The notes under the pieces are model-generated. The model had not been told where the DNA came from. It saw only the letters and a program-made list of their open reading frames with translations, and made no database searches. Shown here piece by piece: positions 33,501 through 45,700 of a DNA stretch of 64,000 nt. Positions within the stretch are counted from its first letter, which is position 1, and each line of letters starts with the position of its first letter. The stretch is from assembly GCF_001613345.1 (NCBI RefSeq), contig NZ_BDCE01000076.1, forward strand, positions 62,001 through 126,000, written 5' to 3'. Source of the DNA: Nocardia uniformis NBRC 13702. GTDB lineage: Bacteria; Actinomycetota; Actinomycetes; Mycobacteriales; Mycobacteriaceae. The position numbers and the translations under genes were made by a program.

Positions 33501-35165
33501 ATGGCAGACGAGCTGCGCATCGATCCGGTTTGGTTGCGCAGCCAAGCACAGGCATTGACGGCCATCGGTGACGAGGCTGCCGGCACACACAGCTGGTTGA
33601 CCAGCGCACTGGCTGCCACGGACCGCTCGTGGGGGGAGGACGACCCGGGGCAGGCGTTCGCCGAGAATTACGTGGGCGAGAACGAGCAGGTCATGCGAAA
33701 CCTGCAGGATCTGATCCAGCAAGAACGGGAGTTCAGCCGCAGCGTCGCCGAGGCCGCTGACGCGTTCGAGACCGGTGACGCCGAGATCGCTGACGAGGTC
33801 ACTCGCGCGGACGAGGAAAGCACGCGGCAATCACGTCCGTTGAGTTGGCCACGTCCTTTGAGTTGGCCCGGGGGAGCCGGCCAGACGGTGGCCGGTACAC
33901 CGGGGTATGCCGATCCCGGTGCGGCGGACAGGTCGGTGTCGCCAGCGGTATCGCCGTCGATGCCGGCCGAGTCGCCGTCGGTGCCGGCAGCTCCGGCAGC
34001 GAGTGTGCCGCAGGCGAATCCGGCGGCGGATGCCGCTCGCCAGGCAGGTAGCCAACCGCCCCCGGCGTCTCGGGCGAGTGACTCGGGCAACCCGGTAGGG
34101 AACTCCGGCACCCAGCCAGGTGCGGCGAATCCGGCCGCGGATCGACGCAACGGCGGACCCGGCAGGTCCGTCGGCCCGACACAGCCCGCATACCCCAAAT
34201 GGACCGCACCGAAGCCAGGCAACCCGGTGGCCCCTGGTCCTCAGCAGGCTGCACCCGGCGGAAGCCGACCGAACTCACCATGGTCAAGTCTCGCGCCGCC
34301 CGCCGCGTCGGGCACTCCCCCGAACGCGGCACCGAGAGGGGCCGCGCCGCCCGCGCAGCAGCAGGTACCGCAGCAGGCGCCGCCCGGTGCCCCGCCGCGC
34401 CGGGCTGAACCGCCGAAACCCAAGGACGACAAGGACACTGGACCTAAACCATCGGCTGCGAACGCGAAGGTCGCGCGTGCTCTCGCCCAGCGACACGGGC
34501 TTGCGGTCAAGGGGTTCGACGGCCCCGGTCTCGACGAGCACACGGTCGCCGAGATCGCGGCGGCGATCGAGGACGTCAAGCCGAAATATCCGCAGATCGA
34601 CCTGCGCGGCATCGCGATCGAACAGACAATCCCGGGCACCTGGTCGCGGATTGTGCCAAGCCGCGATGATGCCACCGGACACCGTTACGTGTCGTGGCTC
34701 GTGTTCAGTAAGGACGCCGCGCTGAATCCTGTCGACTTCGCGGAAACCATTTCGGCCGCAACGGCATCCGGGCACCTGGTGCGGGGTTCGGATGAGCGGC
34801 CGGTGTATTCGTCGATCATTCGCGAACTCGGCGCCTGCTTGGACGTCGCAGGTGATTTCGCTGCCCGGGCACGGGGGCAGCGGGCGCTGATCGCCGAGCA
34901 TTGGAGCACGCTCGCTCCGGCCCGCCGCCAGGACACGCTCGCCGTGGTGGTCAGCAGCTATAAGGCCTGGCGTAATCAGTTGTGTGGCAGCTGTTTCCAG
35001 CGCGGGCAGCTGGCGCCCGAACGAGCATTGATCGAAGCATTCACGGAGGTGGAGTTGCATGCGGCCGGTGCGGTAGCGCCGGCGTGGGCGCTGCGGGAAC
35101 TACTGGTACACGCGTCGCGGCCGGAAGATCCCAGCGGCGAATCGGTTGCACAATCCACTCCCTAG
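33501..35165 (+). CDS. WXG100/EspC-like protein with degenerate zincin-like C-terminal domain
   Basis: A GAGGAG ribosome site precedes ATG 33501 (554 residues). Residues 1-100 form a WXG100/EspC-like hairpin, with SWGEDDPGQAFAENYVGENE at the turn and AVAEAADAFETGDAEI-type second helix. Residues about 105-310 are Pro/Ala/Ser-rich. The C-terminal 230 residues begin LAQRHGLAVKGFDGPGLDEH and run TVAEIAAAIEDVKPKYPQID, LRGIAIEQTIPGTWSR, YSSIIRELGACLD, AWRNQLCGSCFQRGQ and ALIEAFTEVEL. This domain matches modules inside the giant protein encoded downstream, where one copy has an intact HELGH zinc site. Here RELGA replaces it, so it is probably non-catalytic. It could be a decoy, a small toxin relative or an inhibitor or partner of the giant protein. 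Confidence 0.82.
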   Translation: MADELRIDPVWLRSQAQALTAIGDEAAGTHSWLTSALAATDRSWGEDDPGQAFAENYVGENEQVMRNLQDLIQQEREFSRSVAEAADAFETGDAEIADEVTRADEESTRQSRPLSWPRPLSWPGGAGQTVAGTPGYADPGAADRSVSPAVSPSMPAESPSVPAAPAASVPQANPAADAARQAGSQPPPASRASDSGNPVGNSGTQPGAANPAADRRNGGPGRSVGPTQPAYPKWTAPKPGNPVAPGPQQAAPGGSRPNSPWSSLAPPAASGTPPNAAPRGAAPPAQQQVPQQAPPGAPPRRAEPPKPKDDKDTGPKPSAANAKVARALAQRHGLAVKGFDGPGLDEHTVAEIAAAIEDVKPKYPQIDLRGIAIEQTIPGTWSRIVPSRDDATGHRYVSWLVFSKDAALNPVDFAETISAATASGHLVRGSDERPVYSSIIRELGACLDVAGDFAARARGQRALIAEHWSTLAPARRQDTLAVVVSSYKAWRNQLCGSCFQRGQLAPERALIEAFTEVELHAAGAVAPAWALRELLVHASRPEDPSGESVAQSTP

Positions 35166-35168
35166 CGA

Positions 35169-35552
35169 GTGCCTATGGATCAGCGAGAGAGGGAGCAACT
35201 GCGTTCAGCCAATGATGAGCTGCGACGACGGTTCGACCGGGCCATGCAAACCTTCGAGCAGGCCCGGCCCGGCGATATCACCGCACAGGTGGCGGGTATC
35301 AGAATGACGGCGGCCTCCTGCGACCGGCTGGCAGAGGCGACTGTCGACGCCACCGGTGTGCTGGTCGACCTGCGGTTCGCGGTGGGTGCGTGCCGGCGTC
35401 CGGCGGCCGACATCAGTCGAGCCGTCACCGAGGCCGCGGCGGAAGCCCGCCGGCTCGCGATGGCCCAGACCGAAACGCTCATAGCGCCGTTCGCCGCGGT
35501 CGCCGACGAGGTCGCCGAGCTCTGGCCTGATGACGACCAGCACCGCATCTGA
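35169..35552 (+). CDS. Small helical protein preceding the giant gene
   Basis: The 127-residue product (GTG 35169; ATG 35175 also possible) is soluble and helical. EQLRSANDELRRRFDRAMQT suggests a coiled coil, followed by VAGIRMTAASCDRLAEATVD and a final acidic WPDDDQHRI. The DATGVLVDLRFAVGACRRPA stretch may be a beta hairpin, loosely like YbaB/EspL proteins. It ends 15 bases before the giant ORF and starts three bases after the WXG-like gene, so all three are probably co-transcribed. A dedicated chaperone or escort for the giant protein is a reasonable guess from position, but no motif proves it. Confidence 0.72.
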   Translation: MPMDQREREQLRSANDELRRRFDRAMQTFEQARPGDITAQVAGIRMTAASCDRLAEATVDATGVLVDLRFAVGACRRPAADISRAVTEAAAEARRLAMAQTETLIAPFAAVADEVAELWPDDDQHRI

Positions 35553-35567
35553 CGGGGCAGGCGGCCG

Positions 35568-36740
35568 ATGAGCATGCAACTGCCGTCCTGGCTGGAGAAC
35601 CCGGTGTTCGGGTGGAGACTGCTGGTCGACCTGCTCCTCGGGCACATCCCGGAAGCCGACATCGACCAGATGCGTGAGCGCGCCGAATCGCGTTGGACCA
35701 CCGGTGACAAGTGGATGGCACTCGCAGAGTCACATGAAGCGGCCGCAGCCGCGGCCGACGCCGGAATTCACGGCAGTGGTGTGGCGGCTACCGAGCTGGC
35801 CGCGGCACATCGCCGAATGGCCCAGGCGTGGCGGGAACAGGCCGAAATCCAGTACAGCCTCGCGAAACAGTTGTACGAGGGCGCGAACGAGTTCGAAAAG
35901 ACGGCGTGGGTCATCATCATCTCCGGGATAGCACTGGGGGTGTTCACTGTCGCGGGCCTGGCATTTGCCTCACCCGTCGGCATTGCGACCCGTATCGCCT
36001 TCAACGCCAAGAGACGTCAGTTGTTGCAGGCGCTGATCAACTATTTCCGCACCCGCGGAGCCCAGGCAGCCAGTCAACGAGCCGGACTGGGGTTGGCTGG
36101 GCGCGGCGCCGGTCAACGAGCCGGACTGGGGGTGGCCGCGAAGTCGACCGGTCAACAGGCCGGGCTGGGCGCCGCGGGGAAGGTGGCCGCGGTCGCGCCC
36201 GGTGCGGCACCAAGCGTCGCGGCCACGATAGGCAAAGCCACGGTGGTGGGCACGATCTCGGGTGGCGTGATTCTCGGCGGCGCTGATCTGGCGGCCCAAG
36301 TGATTCAGATCAACGACGAGGACACCAAAGGTCACCGGGAAGAAATGGACTGGAAAGCCGTCGGGATCGCCACCGCTTCCGGTGCTGCCGGTGGCGCCGC
36401 CGGTGCGGTGGTCGCGGGCAGACTCATACCCGTGGTGGCCGGGTGGGGAACAAAAGCGGCGAGCGCGGCCGGACGGTTCGGCGGGCGGGCGGCCGGTATC
36501 TCGGTGATCGGGGCGGCCAGTGGTTTCGTGGGTGGTGTCGCGGGCGCGTACACCGGAGCCGTGGTGAGCGGGCAAGAACTGACCGACGTCATGCTGATCG
36601 AGTCGGTGGTTTCCGGCACCGCCGGCGGTTTTGTGGGAGCGGCCGCATACCTGTTCGTGCCGACCCCGCCGGCTGGGGGCGTGGTCGACCCGAGTGCGCC
36701 GGGTGCGCTGGAGGTGCTGGATATCAGTGCCGCACAGGCG
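35568..36740 (+). other. Domain: WXG100-like N-terminus plus membrane-like region
   Basis: Residues 1-110 contain LPSWLENPVFGWRLLVDLLL and MRERAESRWTTGDKWMALAE, the pattern of the WXG100-like N-terminal domain found in CpnT-type and other actinobacterial toxins. A strong hydrophobic segment follows (WVIIISGIALGVFTVAGLAF, residues about 115-135), then three near copies of GQRAGLG and long Gly/Ala stretches (GTISGGVILGGADLA, ISVIGAASGFVGGVAGAYTG) able to insert into membranes. Confidence 0.8.
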
Positions 36741-39700
36741 AAGATCGATGCCCCGCGTATTGCCGGAGAGAGCGCGCCGCTGACAGACGGTGCGATCGAG
36801 GCGGCGATCCAGCGTTGGCGGGAGGAGGAGGCTGCGCTCACCCCGGCCCTGGCCGGGACCGGAGAGCGGTCCCCGGCAGCGACGGCACCTGCTGCCTCGG
36901 ATCGGTCGGCGCGACCGCCGGCCCCCGTCGGCCCCGCCCAGCCCAAGGCCGGGGGCGGTGACCCCACGCAAGCTCGCGCCAAGAACGGCGGTGCCGTTGC
37001 GCCAGCGCACGATCCGGCTCCCGCGCTGGTTCTCGACAACGTGCCGGATGCGGGTGTCGCCGCGAGTGCGCCCGCGCAAGGTGGAGCAGTGCCGGAGGGG
37101 GCGGCACCGCCGGTATCGGGCGCCGGCCCCGCGCTCGGCGGTGACGGTGCGGCAGCACCGCGCCTTCCCGACGCGGCCGGCGGTGGCGTTGTGCCGCCGG
37201 ACGGCTTCGAAAGGCCGCCGACTGCGCAGCTTCCCGAAGGCTTGGTGCGTGGTGGTGACGGTGCATCGCAACCGGTGATCGGACGAGCAGACCTGGATCC
37301 GGCCTCGGTCGCGCCGGATCCGGTGCCCGGCAAGCTGGCAACAGCCGAGCCAGCCACGACTACCGCAGACAGCAGTAACGGTAGCGTCCCGGCGAAGTCG
37401 GCCGAAGAGAGTGGCGGCAGCCCTGCGCCCGCGAACGCGAAGGCCGATGCCGGTGATGACGGTAGCGTGCCGCCGAGGCCAGTCGAAGGGGGCGGCGACA
37501 GCCCAGCGGTCGCGAACGCGAAAGCCGATGCCGACGATAGCGGCAGCGCACCGGCAAAATCAGCTGCAGCTGACGGAGACGACCCGGCAGCTCCGAACGC
37601 GAAGGCCGATGCCAGCGACCCACCGAAGTCGAAAGATTCGGCGGCACCGGATCCCGAAGCCATCACGGTTGCCAAGTCGCGGGTAGCGGCATATGAGGCG
37701 CTCGAGAATCAGCTGGGCACCATGTCGGGTGACGACCTGCGGACCATGATGCGCGAGGGCGCCTCCGACAACGCGAAGGTCTTGGCCTTCATGGAGACAT
37801 CCCGCCGGGCCAGCATCACCGACCACAACCCCGCCGGCCGGGTGATGCGTTGGCAGCAGTTGCTCGGTATGGAGGCGATGTTCAACGGCAGGTTGAATGT
37901 CGATGCGGGCCAGGGCAAAACGATGATGTTCATGGCGCACGCGTGGAAGCGGGTCAGTGCGGGTGAATCGGTCATGTTCGTCACCTCGGCGCCGGAACTG
38001 GCTCGCGCCGCCCATGAGGAATTCGCGGCGGTGCTCCAGCCCTCCGGCTACGACGTGCACCGTTTCGACGCGGATGCGAAGTCACCGCCGCCGGAGGAGG
38101 GGAAAGGCACGGTATATGTCGCCACCGCCGAGGAGGTGGCGCAAGGTGTCAATAAGGGAAATCCGCCGCCGGCCGATCATGTGATGATCGACGAGATCGA
38201 CGATGTGCTCAAATGGGCGAGCACGGTGTTCGTGCTGGCGAAAGGTACCGCGGAGGATTCACCGCCGGAAATCCAGAGCTATGTCAATTCGATGCACGCG
38301 TTCTTCGAGGATGCGTTGCAGCGGGGGACGGCGTCCGCGGTCGACAAGCGAGTAGGGCTGACGAAGGACGATTTCGCTCACCACGGCGGGAAGCTCCAAC
38401 TGACCGAAGCCGGCGAAGCGAAAGCACGCGGACTGCTCGACGAATGGTGGCCGCAGCAGGATGGTGTCCGCAGTGCCGCCGAGCCCCTGATACAGGAACG
38501 GGCCACAGCAGCCGAAGAGCTGCGACTCCGATTGGAGTCCGAGCGGAACAGCGGCGAGACGGTACCGACAGGTGCGGAACGGACCGGTGTCGAGCAGGAT
38601 CTGCACCGGTTGACCATGGCCGCGCAAGCACGCTGGGATTATCTGCCGCAGCTGAACGACGCCTACATTGTCCACGACGGGCAACTGACCTTGATCAACC
38701 AGGCCAATGGCTCGGTGATGCGAGATCCCGAAACCGGTATGGAGAGCCGCTGGGGGGACGGGCTCGCGCAGGCCTTGGAGGCCGAACACGGACTGACTGT
38801 CCGCGACGACGCCGAAGTGATCGCCCAGGTCACCATCGACCAGATATTCGGTGACAGCAACCAGTATTTCGACTCCGTGACCGGTGCTTCCGGCACCGCC
38901 CTCAGCTTGGGTGACGATGTAGTCGCAGTACCCCGCACCGATCCTTCGCAGCTGGAAGTGCATGCCACCGTAGCGGCAGACCACGATGCCAAACTGGCGA
39001 AGATGGCCGCCGATATCGCGGCCGAATGGGACAACGGTCGCGGCCGCGCCCAGCTGGCATACAGCGTCCGCAATAGTGACGCGCAGAAACTGTACGACCA
39101 GCTGCAGGAACTGGGCGTGCCCGCAAAGCTGGTGGACGCCCACACGCAGGTGCGGGAAGGTACCAATTTCAAAGAGCACTGGAAAGATATTCTCAGTGGC
39201 GCCGGTGGAGAAGGCGCCGTCACGATCGCGACCATCGCCGGCCGCGGCACCGACATCATGGTCGGCCCTGCCATGGAGGACCGCGGCGGCCTGATCGTGC
39301 GCGTCACCGAATACTCGGGCCTGTCGCAGGATCTCGACATCCAGGTGAAGAACCGTGCCGGCCGCACCGGCCCCATTTTCGACGTCGACAGCGAGACCCG
39401 TCTCGCACTCGCCCAGATGGCCAAAGAGATCAAGGTCGAATGGGACAACGGGAAGGGCAGTGCCCAACCGGTCCGTGTCCGTGACAGCAGCGAAGCGCAG
39501 ATACTGCAGAACCGGCTACGCGAACTGGGTGTGCCGGCCGATATGGTCGACACCCGCGTGCCGACGGCGGACAGTGCCGGAAAAGATGGTGGCGTCACGA
39601 TCCGTTTCGACGCCGACGGCAAGACCCGTTTCGGAAGCCAACGCGGCGACGCGATCTTCTACGCCGCGCCCGACGATGCCCTGTTCGCTCGGTATGACGG

Positions 39701-42700
39701 CACTCCGATGGAAAGCGTCATTCGCAGCACTGTCGACGAATACGCGAAGGCTGCCGCCGACCCCGACAGCCCGGAATTCGCCTCGGCCGAAAAGAAATTC
39801 GAGGGGTTGGTGCAGGTTCTGCAGACTTGGGCGGCGCAGGCACACACCCAGGGCGCGCCTGAGGAGCCGGATTCGGAAACCGGCGAGGACGCAGTGTCCG
39901 ACAAGCAGGCCGCCGAGTTGGTCGCCGCTGCCGAGAATCCGGTGCCGGACCGGACCGATTGGGAGCGGTGGACACAGCGCCACGGCGATGACCTGCGCGA
40001 CAAGATACACAAATCTGTCGAACCGATGCTCCAGGCGTTCGGTACCATCCAAGGATTCGAAGGGGCCCGCGACAGTTACACCAGGCTGCTCGAAGAGGCC
40101 GACAAGGCCGGCGCCCCGTACGAACACGAGGGCCGCGAGCACCAGCCCACCCAAACCGAGCGGTTGGCCCGGCTGGTGTTGCTCGCCCAGAGCGCCGGCG
40201 TGGACGTGTCGCCCGAAGTCTTCACCGGTGTCGCCGCTGCCGCGGCAGCGGCGCACGGCTCGGAGTACGGCACCCGGATCGCGTTGTTCACCAACCCAGC
40301 TCCGGGCACCCAGGTCGACGTGCAAGAGGACCAACAACAGCCACTGGTCGTCACGTCCGCTGGACAGTCCTTCGATAGCGACCTGTTCGAGGTCAACAAC
40401 CCCGCCGACGTGACCATGCTGCGCGACGCCGCCACCGACCTGACCGGATTCGTGGTGCAGCCGGAGCACTTCACCGCACCGGATGAGGTGGAAACTGCGG
40501 CCAAGGAGATCCTCGAGGCCATGCTGGCCGACTGGTCCCCCGAACGCCGAGCCGCTGAAATCGATGCGCTCGCTGAGGCTTTCCGCAACACGCCGTCCGG
40601 CCGAGTGGAAGTCCGGCTGATCGACGACCCGGATGCCGAGGGCGGTGCCCGCCTGCGTTACGGGCCGGTTGAGGTGGCGACGCCGGATGAGTCGGCTACG
40701 CCGGATGCGGGAGCGACGCCAGATGAGGCGGCCACATCGGTTGAGTCGGGCACATCGGTTGAGACAGCCACGCCGGTTGAGACGGTGACCCCTGACTTGG
40801 GTGCAGCGGTGACCGATCCGGTTGAGACGGCGACCGGCCCGAGTACTGCGGTGACCGATCCACTGCTGGATCGGGATTACGGTGCGCTGTCGGAGTCCGA
40901 GCAGGCTGCGGCGTTGATCTCGGTTCTCTCGGCGGGCGGTGTGGCCGCTGTGGTTGCGCAGGACCTTGCTCGGCCGTTGCTGGACAAGGCGCGCAGGCGG
41001 GGCCGGCGCAGCGCAGACGCGGGTGCGGACTGGTATCGCCCCCTGAAGGACGCGCAGGAGAAGTCCGTCAAGCAGTGGGACAAGCGGGCGTACACCCTGA
41101 TCGACGACCTGCTGGCGGGTGGCGCCGCCGAGACGGCGGCGCGGCAGCCGGCGCGGGAGTTGGTGGATCACCTGCGTCAGCACTTGGATCAAGGAGGTAA
41201 GGCGCCGAAGTGGTTCGGCCGGTTGAAGGTGGTTCTGCAGGAGTCGTTTACCGCCGCCGGTCTCGACTTCGAGGCGGTGGCGCCTGAGGCTGTCGTTGCG
41301 CCGGACGGCACCGAGCCGCCCGCGCCGGTGGTACCGGGGCAGTCGGTTCGCGACCGTGTCGACGAGCTGATCGCCCGCTTGCGTACCGGCGATGACCTTT
41401 TCGCGGACGGGGAGGCCGCGCGACTACGGAACCAGCTCGCGGGACTGCGGGAAGCGGGGAAGCCTGTCGACGAGGCCGCGTTCGCGGATCTGTCGGCGGC
41501 GTTGGGTGCGGCTCGTGCAGCGGAGCGGGCGGCGCGTGCGGGTGAGTCGGGTCGAGATTCGATGGCGGCGGATAATAGCGAGTCGTCGATTCGATCGGTA
41601 GCGGTATCGGAATTCATAGAGGAACCGGAGCTCCGTGAAATATTCGCGGATTTGACCAGTGCGTTGGGGTTTCCGGTGGTCGGAACCATCCGGACCGCTC
41701 CACTCCCGGCCGATGTTCCTGGCGAAGTAAGCCACCGAATCGAGTCGGGCCGGCTCGTGATCGATATCGTGGTGAACGAGCAACTGCTGCACCGGGATCG
41801 GGGCGCGGCGTGGGCACTGGAACACGGTGGGCGTGCGGAGTCGACGGCACGCTTTCTGGTGGCATACCTCGTGGGGCAGGCCATGGCCGGAGCGCTCGGG
41901 CGTGCGGGCACCGTACGTGCCGAGGTGGAGGCGTTCGAACACTACAGCGGGTTGAGCTTCGACCGAGATGATCCACGTGCCTTCACAGCGGGAGACGGTG
42001 TGGGCTTCAAGTTATGGCTGCGCAGCGAGTTCGGTCGCAGCGTTCGGCGCGGAGAGAACATCGATTGGAGCCTGATATTCGCCGAATCCTTCGCCGCGGC
42101 GGACACTTATGAGAACCCCGGCGATGCCATGCGAGTCATGCATGGGGCATTGACTCGAGAAGTCAGCGCCGTCCTCGAGCGGCACGAGCTTGATCTGGAA
42201 CCCGGGCGGAGCGACAAGCAGAAGATCATCGATCGGGTTCGTACCGAGTTCGGTGTCGTACTCGATAAATTCGCCGACAACCCGAGAATTCAGGTACAGA
42301 CGGTAGAGCAGATCGAGGCATTTCTCGAGCGGATCGACAGCGTCGACCGAACGGCCCTGCCGAACAAGATAACGGTGGGTTCGAATTCCGGCAATGTTCG
42401 TGCCGACGTTCGCAGGACAATCGACGGATCCATGGTGATGGTCCTCGATGAGCTTGTCGTAACCGAACCGGATCTGATGCAACGCTGGATGGCCGTGGAA
42501 AATGCCACAGGCTGGCACGTCCCCGGTGATCTCATCGAGTTGATCGGCCACGAACTCGGACATGTGGCGCATCTGCCGGTGGCACACCTGGCTACCGATG
42601 CGGCGGCGGACAAGGTGCTGCGCGCGTGCTTCATGGAGCAGCGCGGAATCGCTGCTATCGCAGACATTGTGGAGAGCAAATTCCAAATATGGCTGGCCGA

Positions 42701-45700
42701 CCAGCTGACCCGCTACAGCTTCAACCCCCACGATGGGTTCCGCAACCCTGATGGGCCACCGAACTATCGGGAGGCGTTCGCCGAAGCGTATGCCTCGGTG
42801 CTTTTCCATCCTGAGGACGCGACACCCGGTGAGAAGGCTTTGGCTGGCCTGATCAAAGACGCTCAGCGATTGGCAGGAGTTCGGCCGGTGGAATCCGCCG
42901 AGGAGGCAGCACGGGTGCCGGTCTGGCTGTGGGTGGACGACCTGGTCGATGCGTTGCAAGAGAATAGGGCCACCGACGAGGTGGTCTTGCAGGCACGGGA
43001 GATGCTGGGGATGCTCCGGTTTATCGGAGAACCCGTTGGGAGCGAGCGTCTGGCGGCGGCATTGTCCGTGTATACCAATGGTGCGAATGCTGCCGCGGGT
43101 GCAGCCATATCGGAATTGGGCTTCACTCCTGTGGATTTGGGTGCGGGGCATACGGGATTCGTGGCAGGCGATCTCGCCGAGGCCGAGACGGTATTGGTGT
43201 ACGCCGGTGCGGGACTGCAAGATCCAGGATCAACCGACGTATCGGGTCTCGTTGCGCTGATGGCACAAATCCAGGCCGCCGGTGCGGGGAGTGTCGCGGT
43301 GGTAGTTCCGGTGGGCGACGGTGTCTCCGGCCTGGGTGACGCGTTCACCCATGTCACTGGACGGCGCTGGTCGCCGCCGCCGCGGATTGTCGTTGTCGCT
43401 GAGAGTGATAGCGCGGTCGCGCTTGCCGCGGCGGTCGATCCGGTGTTGGCCGCGTCGATTGATGCGGTGATCGTCCAGGGGGTGGACGATCTGGCGAGCA
43501 TGCGGCTCGGCTGGCTGCCTCGATGGACACCGGTGTATACAGAGGGCGCTGAGCAGACCGATTCCGGGGAGCGCAGCGGGCCGGTACCCGCCGGTGTGCA
43601 GCGGATCTCCGGAAATGTGCTCGAGCATGTTCTTCAGCAGGAGGCCGGCCAGCAGTCCGCCAACGCAGCCGGACTCCGAACTGCCCCTCCCCAACCACCC
43701 GCCGAATTCACCACTGGCGACACGGAGTTTGCCGCGAGCGCGGTCGGTTTCTCCATGGGGGAAAGCCTCGATCCCACCGGCCGACCACCTGCTTCCGAGA
43801 AGTCGGCGAGGGACGGCAGCGGCCAATCCGATCCGGCCGACGCGGACGGCAGTTCGCCCGCGCCCTCACCTGGCACCCTGTTCGCCGACCTCCCGGCGAT
43901 GCTGGCCGACGAGCGATATCGGAAATGGGTGCCGATGTTGCCGCCGGAGCAGCTGAAAGCTGTCGAGGATTTTCTGCAGAGTGGGGGGAAGCCTAAGGCG
44001 ACAGCAGGCCCGGAGGCCAAGGCTTACAACGATCTCCGCAATGCACGCGTGCGGTTGCTCGGATTCGAGCGCGCCGAGTCCATATTGGCCGCCGCGACGC
44101 CGCGTGTAGTCGGGGCAACCAAGCAGCACCTGCCGCCTAAGCAGGCCAAGGTTTACGAACTGCTCAAGGAGCGGGACGAGAGCCTGGAGGCCGCAGTAGA
44201 TGCAACCGGATGGCAACCGGATGTCGTCAAACAGCAGCTGTATAAAGCGATGACGGACCTTGCGGAGAGAATCCGAGTCGGCGGGCTCGGTCTCGAACTC
44301 GAAGCGGTGCGTGCGGAGACCGAACTGCTGATCGTGGAGTACGTTGCCGCACTCGCAGAGTTCGGCTTCACCGAGCAATACGGGCCGGACCTCGAACAGT
44401 TGCGTTCGAAGCGCAACGAGTACGCGGACCAGTTGCCCGGGCTTCCCGCGGACTCGCCCGTGCCCAAATGGATAGCGCGGCACGACAAGATAATCGAGGC
44501 CGCGGAGGGGCTCCCGCGGCTGCAGGCCCGACTGCGCGGGCTGGAGATCCTGGACGACGCACTGGCCGAGATGTCCGCACCGCGCGAGGAGGCATGCGGC
44601 AAATACGCCGGACTCCGCGCAGCGGCCGAGGACCTGCCGGAGTACCCCGGCCCGGACACGACCAGGAGAATATCCGAGGCGCTGGATTCGGCGATCGCGG
44701 AATTGCACAGCGGATTCGCGGCGGGGGCCACCCGGCCCACCGCCGCTAGGGTGCGTGCCCTACTCGACCGGATCACGCTGTTGACCGAGGCGCGAACAGC
44801 GTCGGAATCATTTGAGCGCCTTGACCATGCCTATGAGCGGGCGCGCAAGCTGGTCACCGCAGCTGTACGAGTCGCCGACGACGCGGAATGGGATCGGGTG
44901 CTGGCGGAAGTCCTGGCCGGTGAGGCGGACAGCACGGTCACCACATCCCCGGACAGTTTCGCAGAACTGCGTGCACTGGTCGGTTCCGCGGATGGGCTCG
45001 ACATCGAGTTCGTGTCCATGCATGCGGGATTCATCACCCGCGACGGAATGCGGGAACTGGTCGTTGTGACCCCGCATGCTTCCGACGAATCCAACTGGCG
45101 CACAGCGGCATTCGACGTGCTCACTACGGCCGATGCTACGAGCGATAGCGGACAGCCGCATACACTGCTGCGGCTCCTCGATGCCGACACCGGGAAATCG
45201 AAATTGGCGCGTTTCGTCGGTCGCGTGCCGCTGGTGACCGACGAATCCGGAGTCTGGCGCGACGAAGACGGCAATGCGTGGTATCTCCCCAGCGCGGACG
45301 GGAGACAGGGGCCGGGCGGGCTGCCGTGGCGGCCCACCGACTCGGACCGGGGTCGAACGACGCACGAGCCCGGGCGGGCTCGCGGCGCTTCTGGGCACGG
45401 GTTGCCGCCGGGTGCGCCGGGTGCGGGGCGTGGCCGCAGGCATCCGTTGCGGAGCAAAGACGACCCGACGGCGAAATCTGTCCTGGACAATCGGTTCGTT
45501 TCATTTGGTTCGAATCGGCGCGAACCCGCCTATGAGGGAGCATCTGTACCGGAGACTTCCGTCCCTCCGTCCGCCTTGCATCCGGCTGAGACTGTGCGTC
45601 TCGCCGGGCCGTTGGTGGAGTTGCTGCAGGGTTTGGTGGAGCATCCGGAGCGGTTGACTTCGGACGAGCTGCTGGCTGCTGCTCGTGCGGTGCGTCGGGA

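Noticed and set aside
39355..40413. 352-codon plus-strand frame inside the giant gene
   Set aside because: Its translation is Arg/Pro/Thr-rich without domains, while the giant frame continues coherent sequence through the same bases.
39516..41192. 558-codon minus-strand frame opposite the giant gene
   Set aside because: It is Arg/Leu/His-rich and domain-free, including runs such as repeated RLNR that mirror the giant gene's TPDE/TSVET linker repeats; a shadow.
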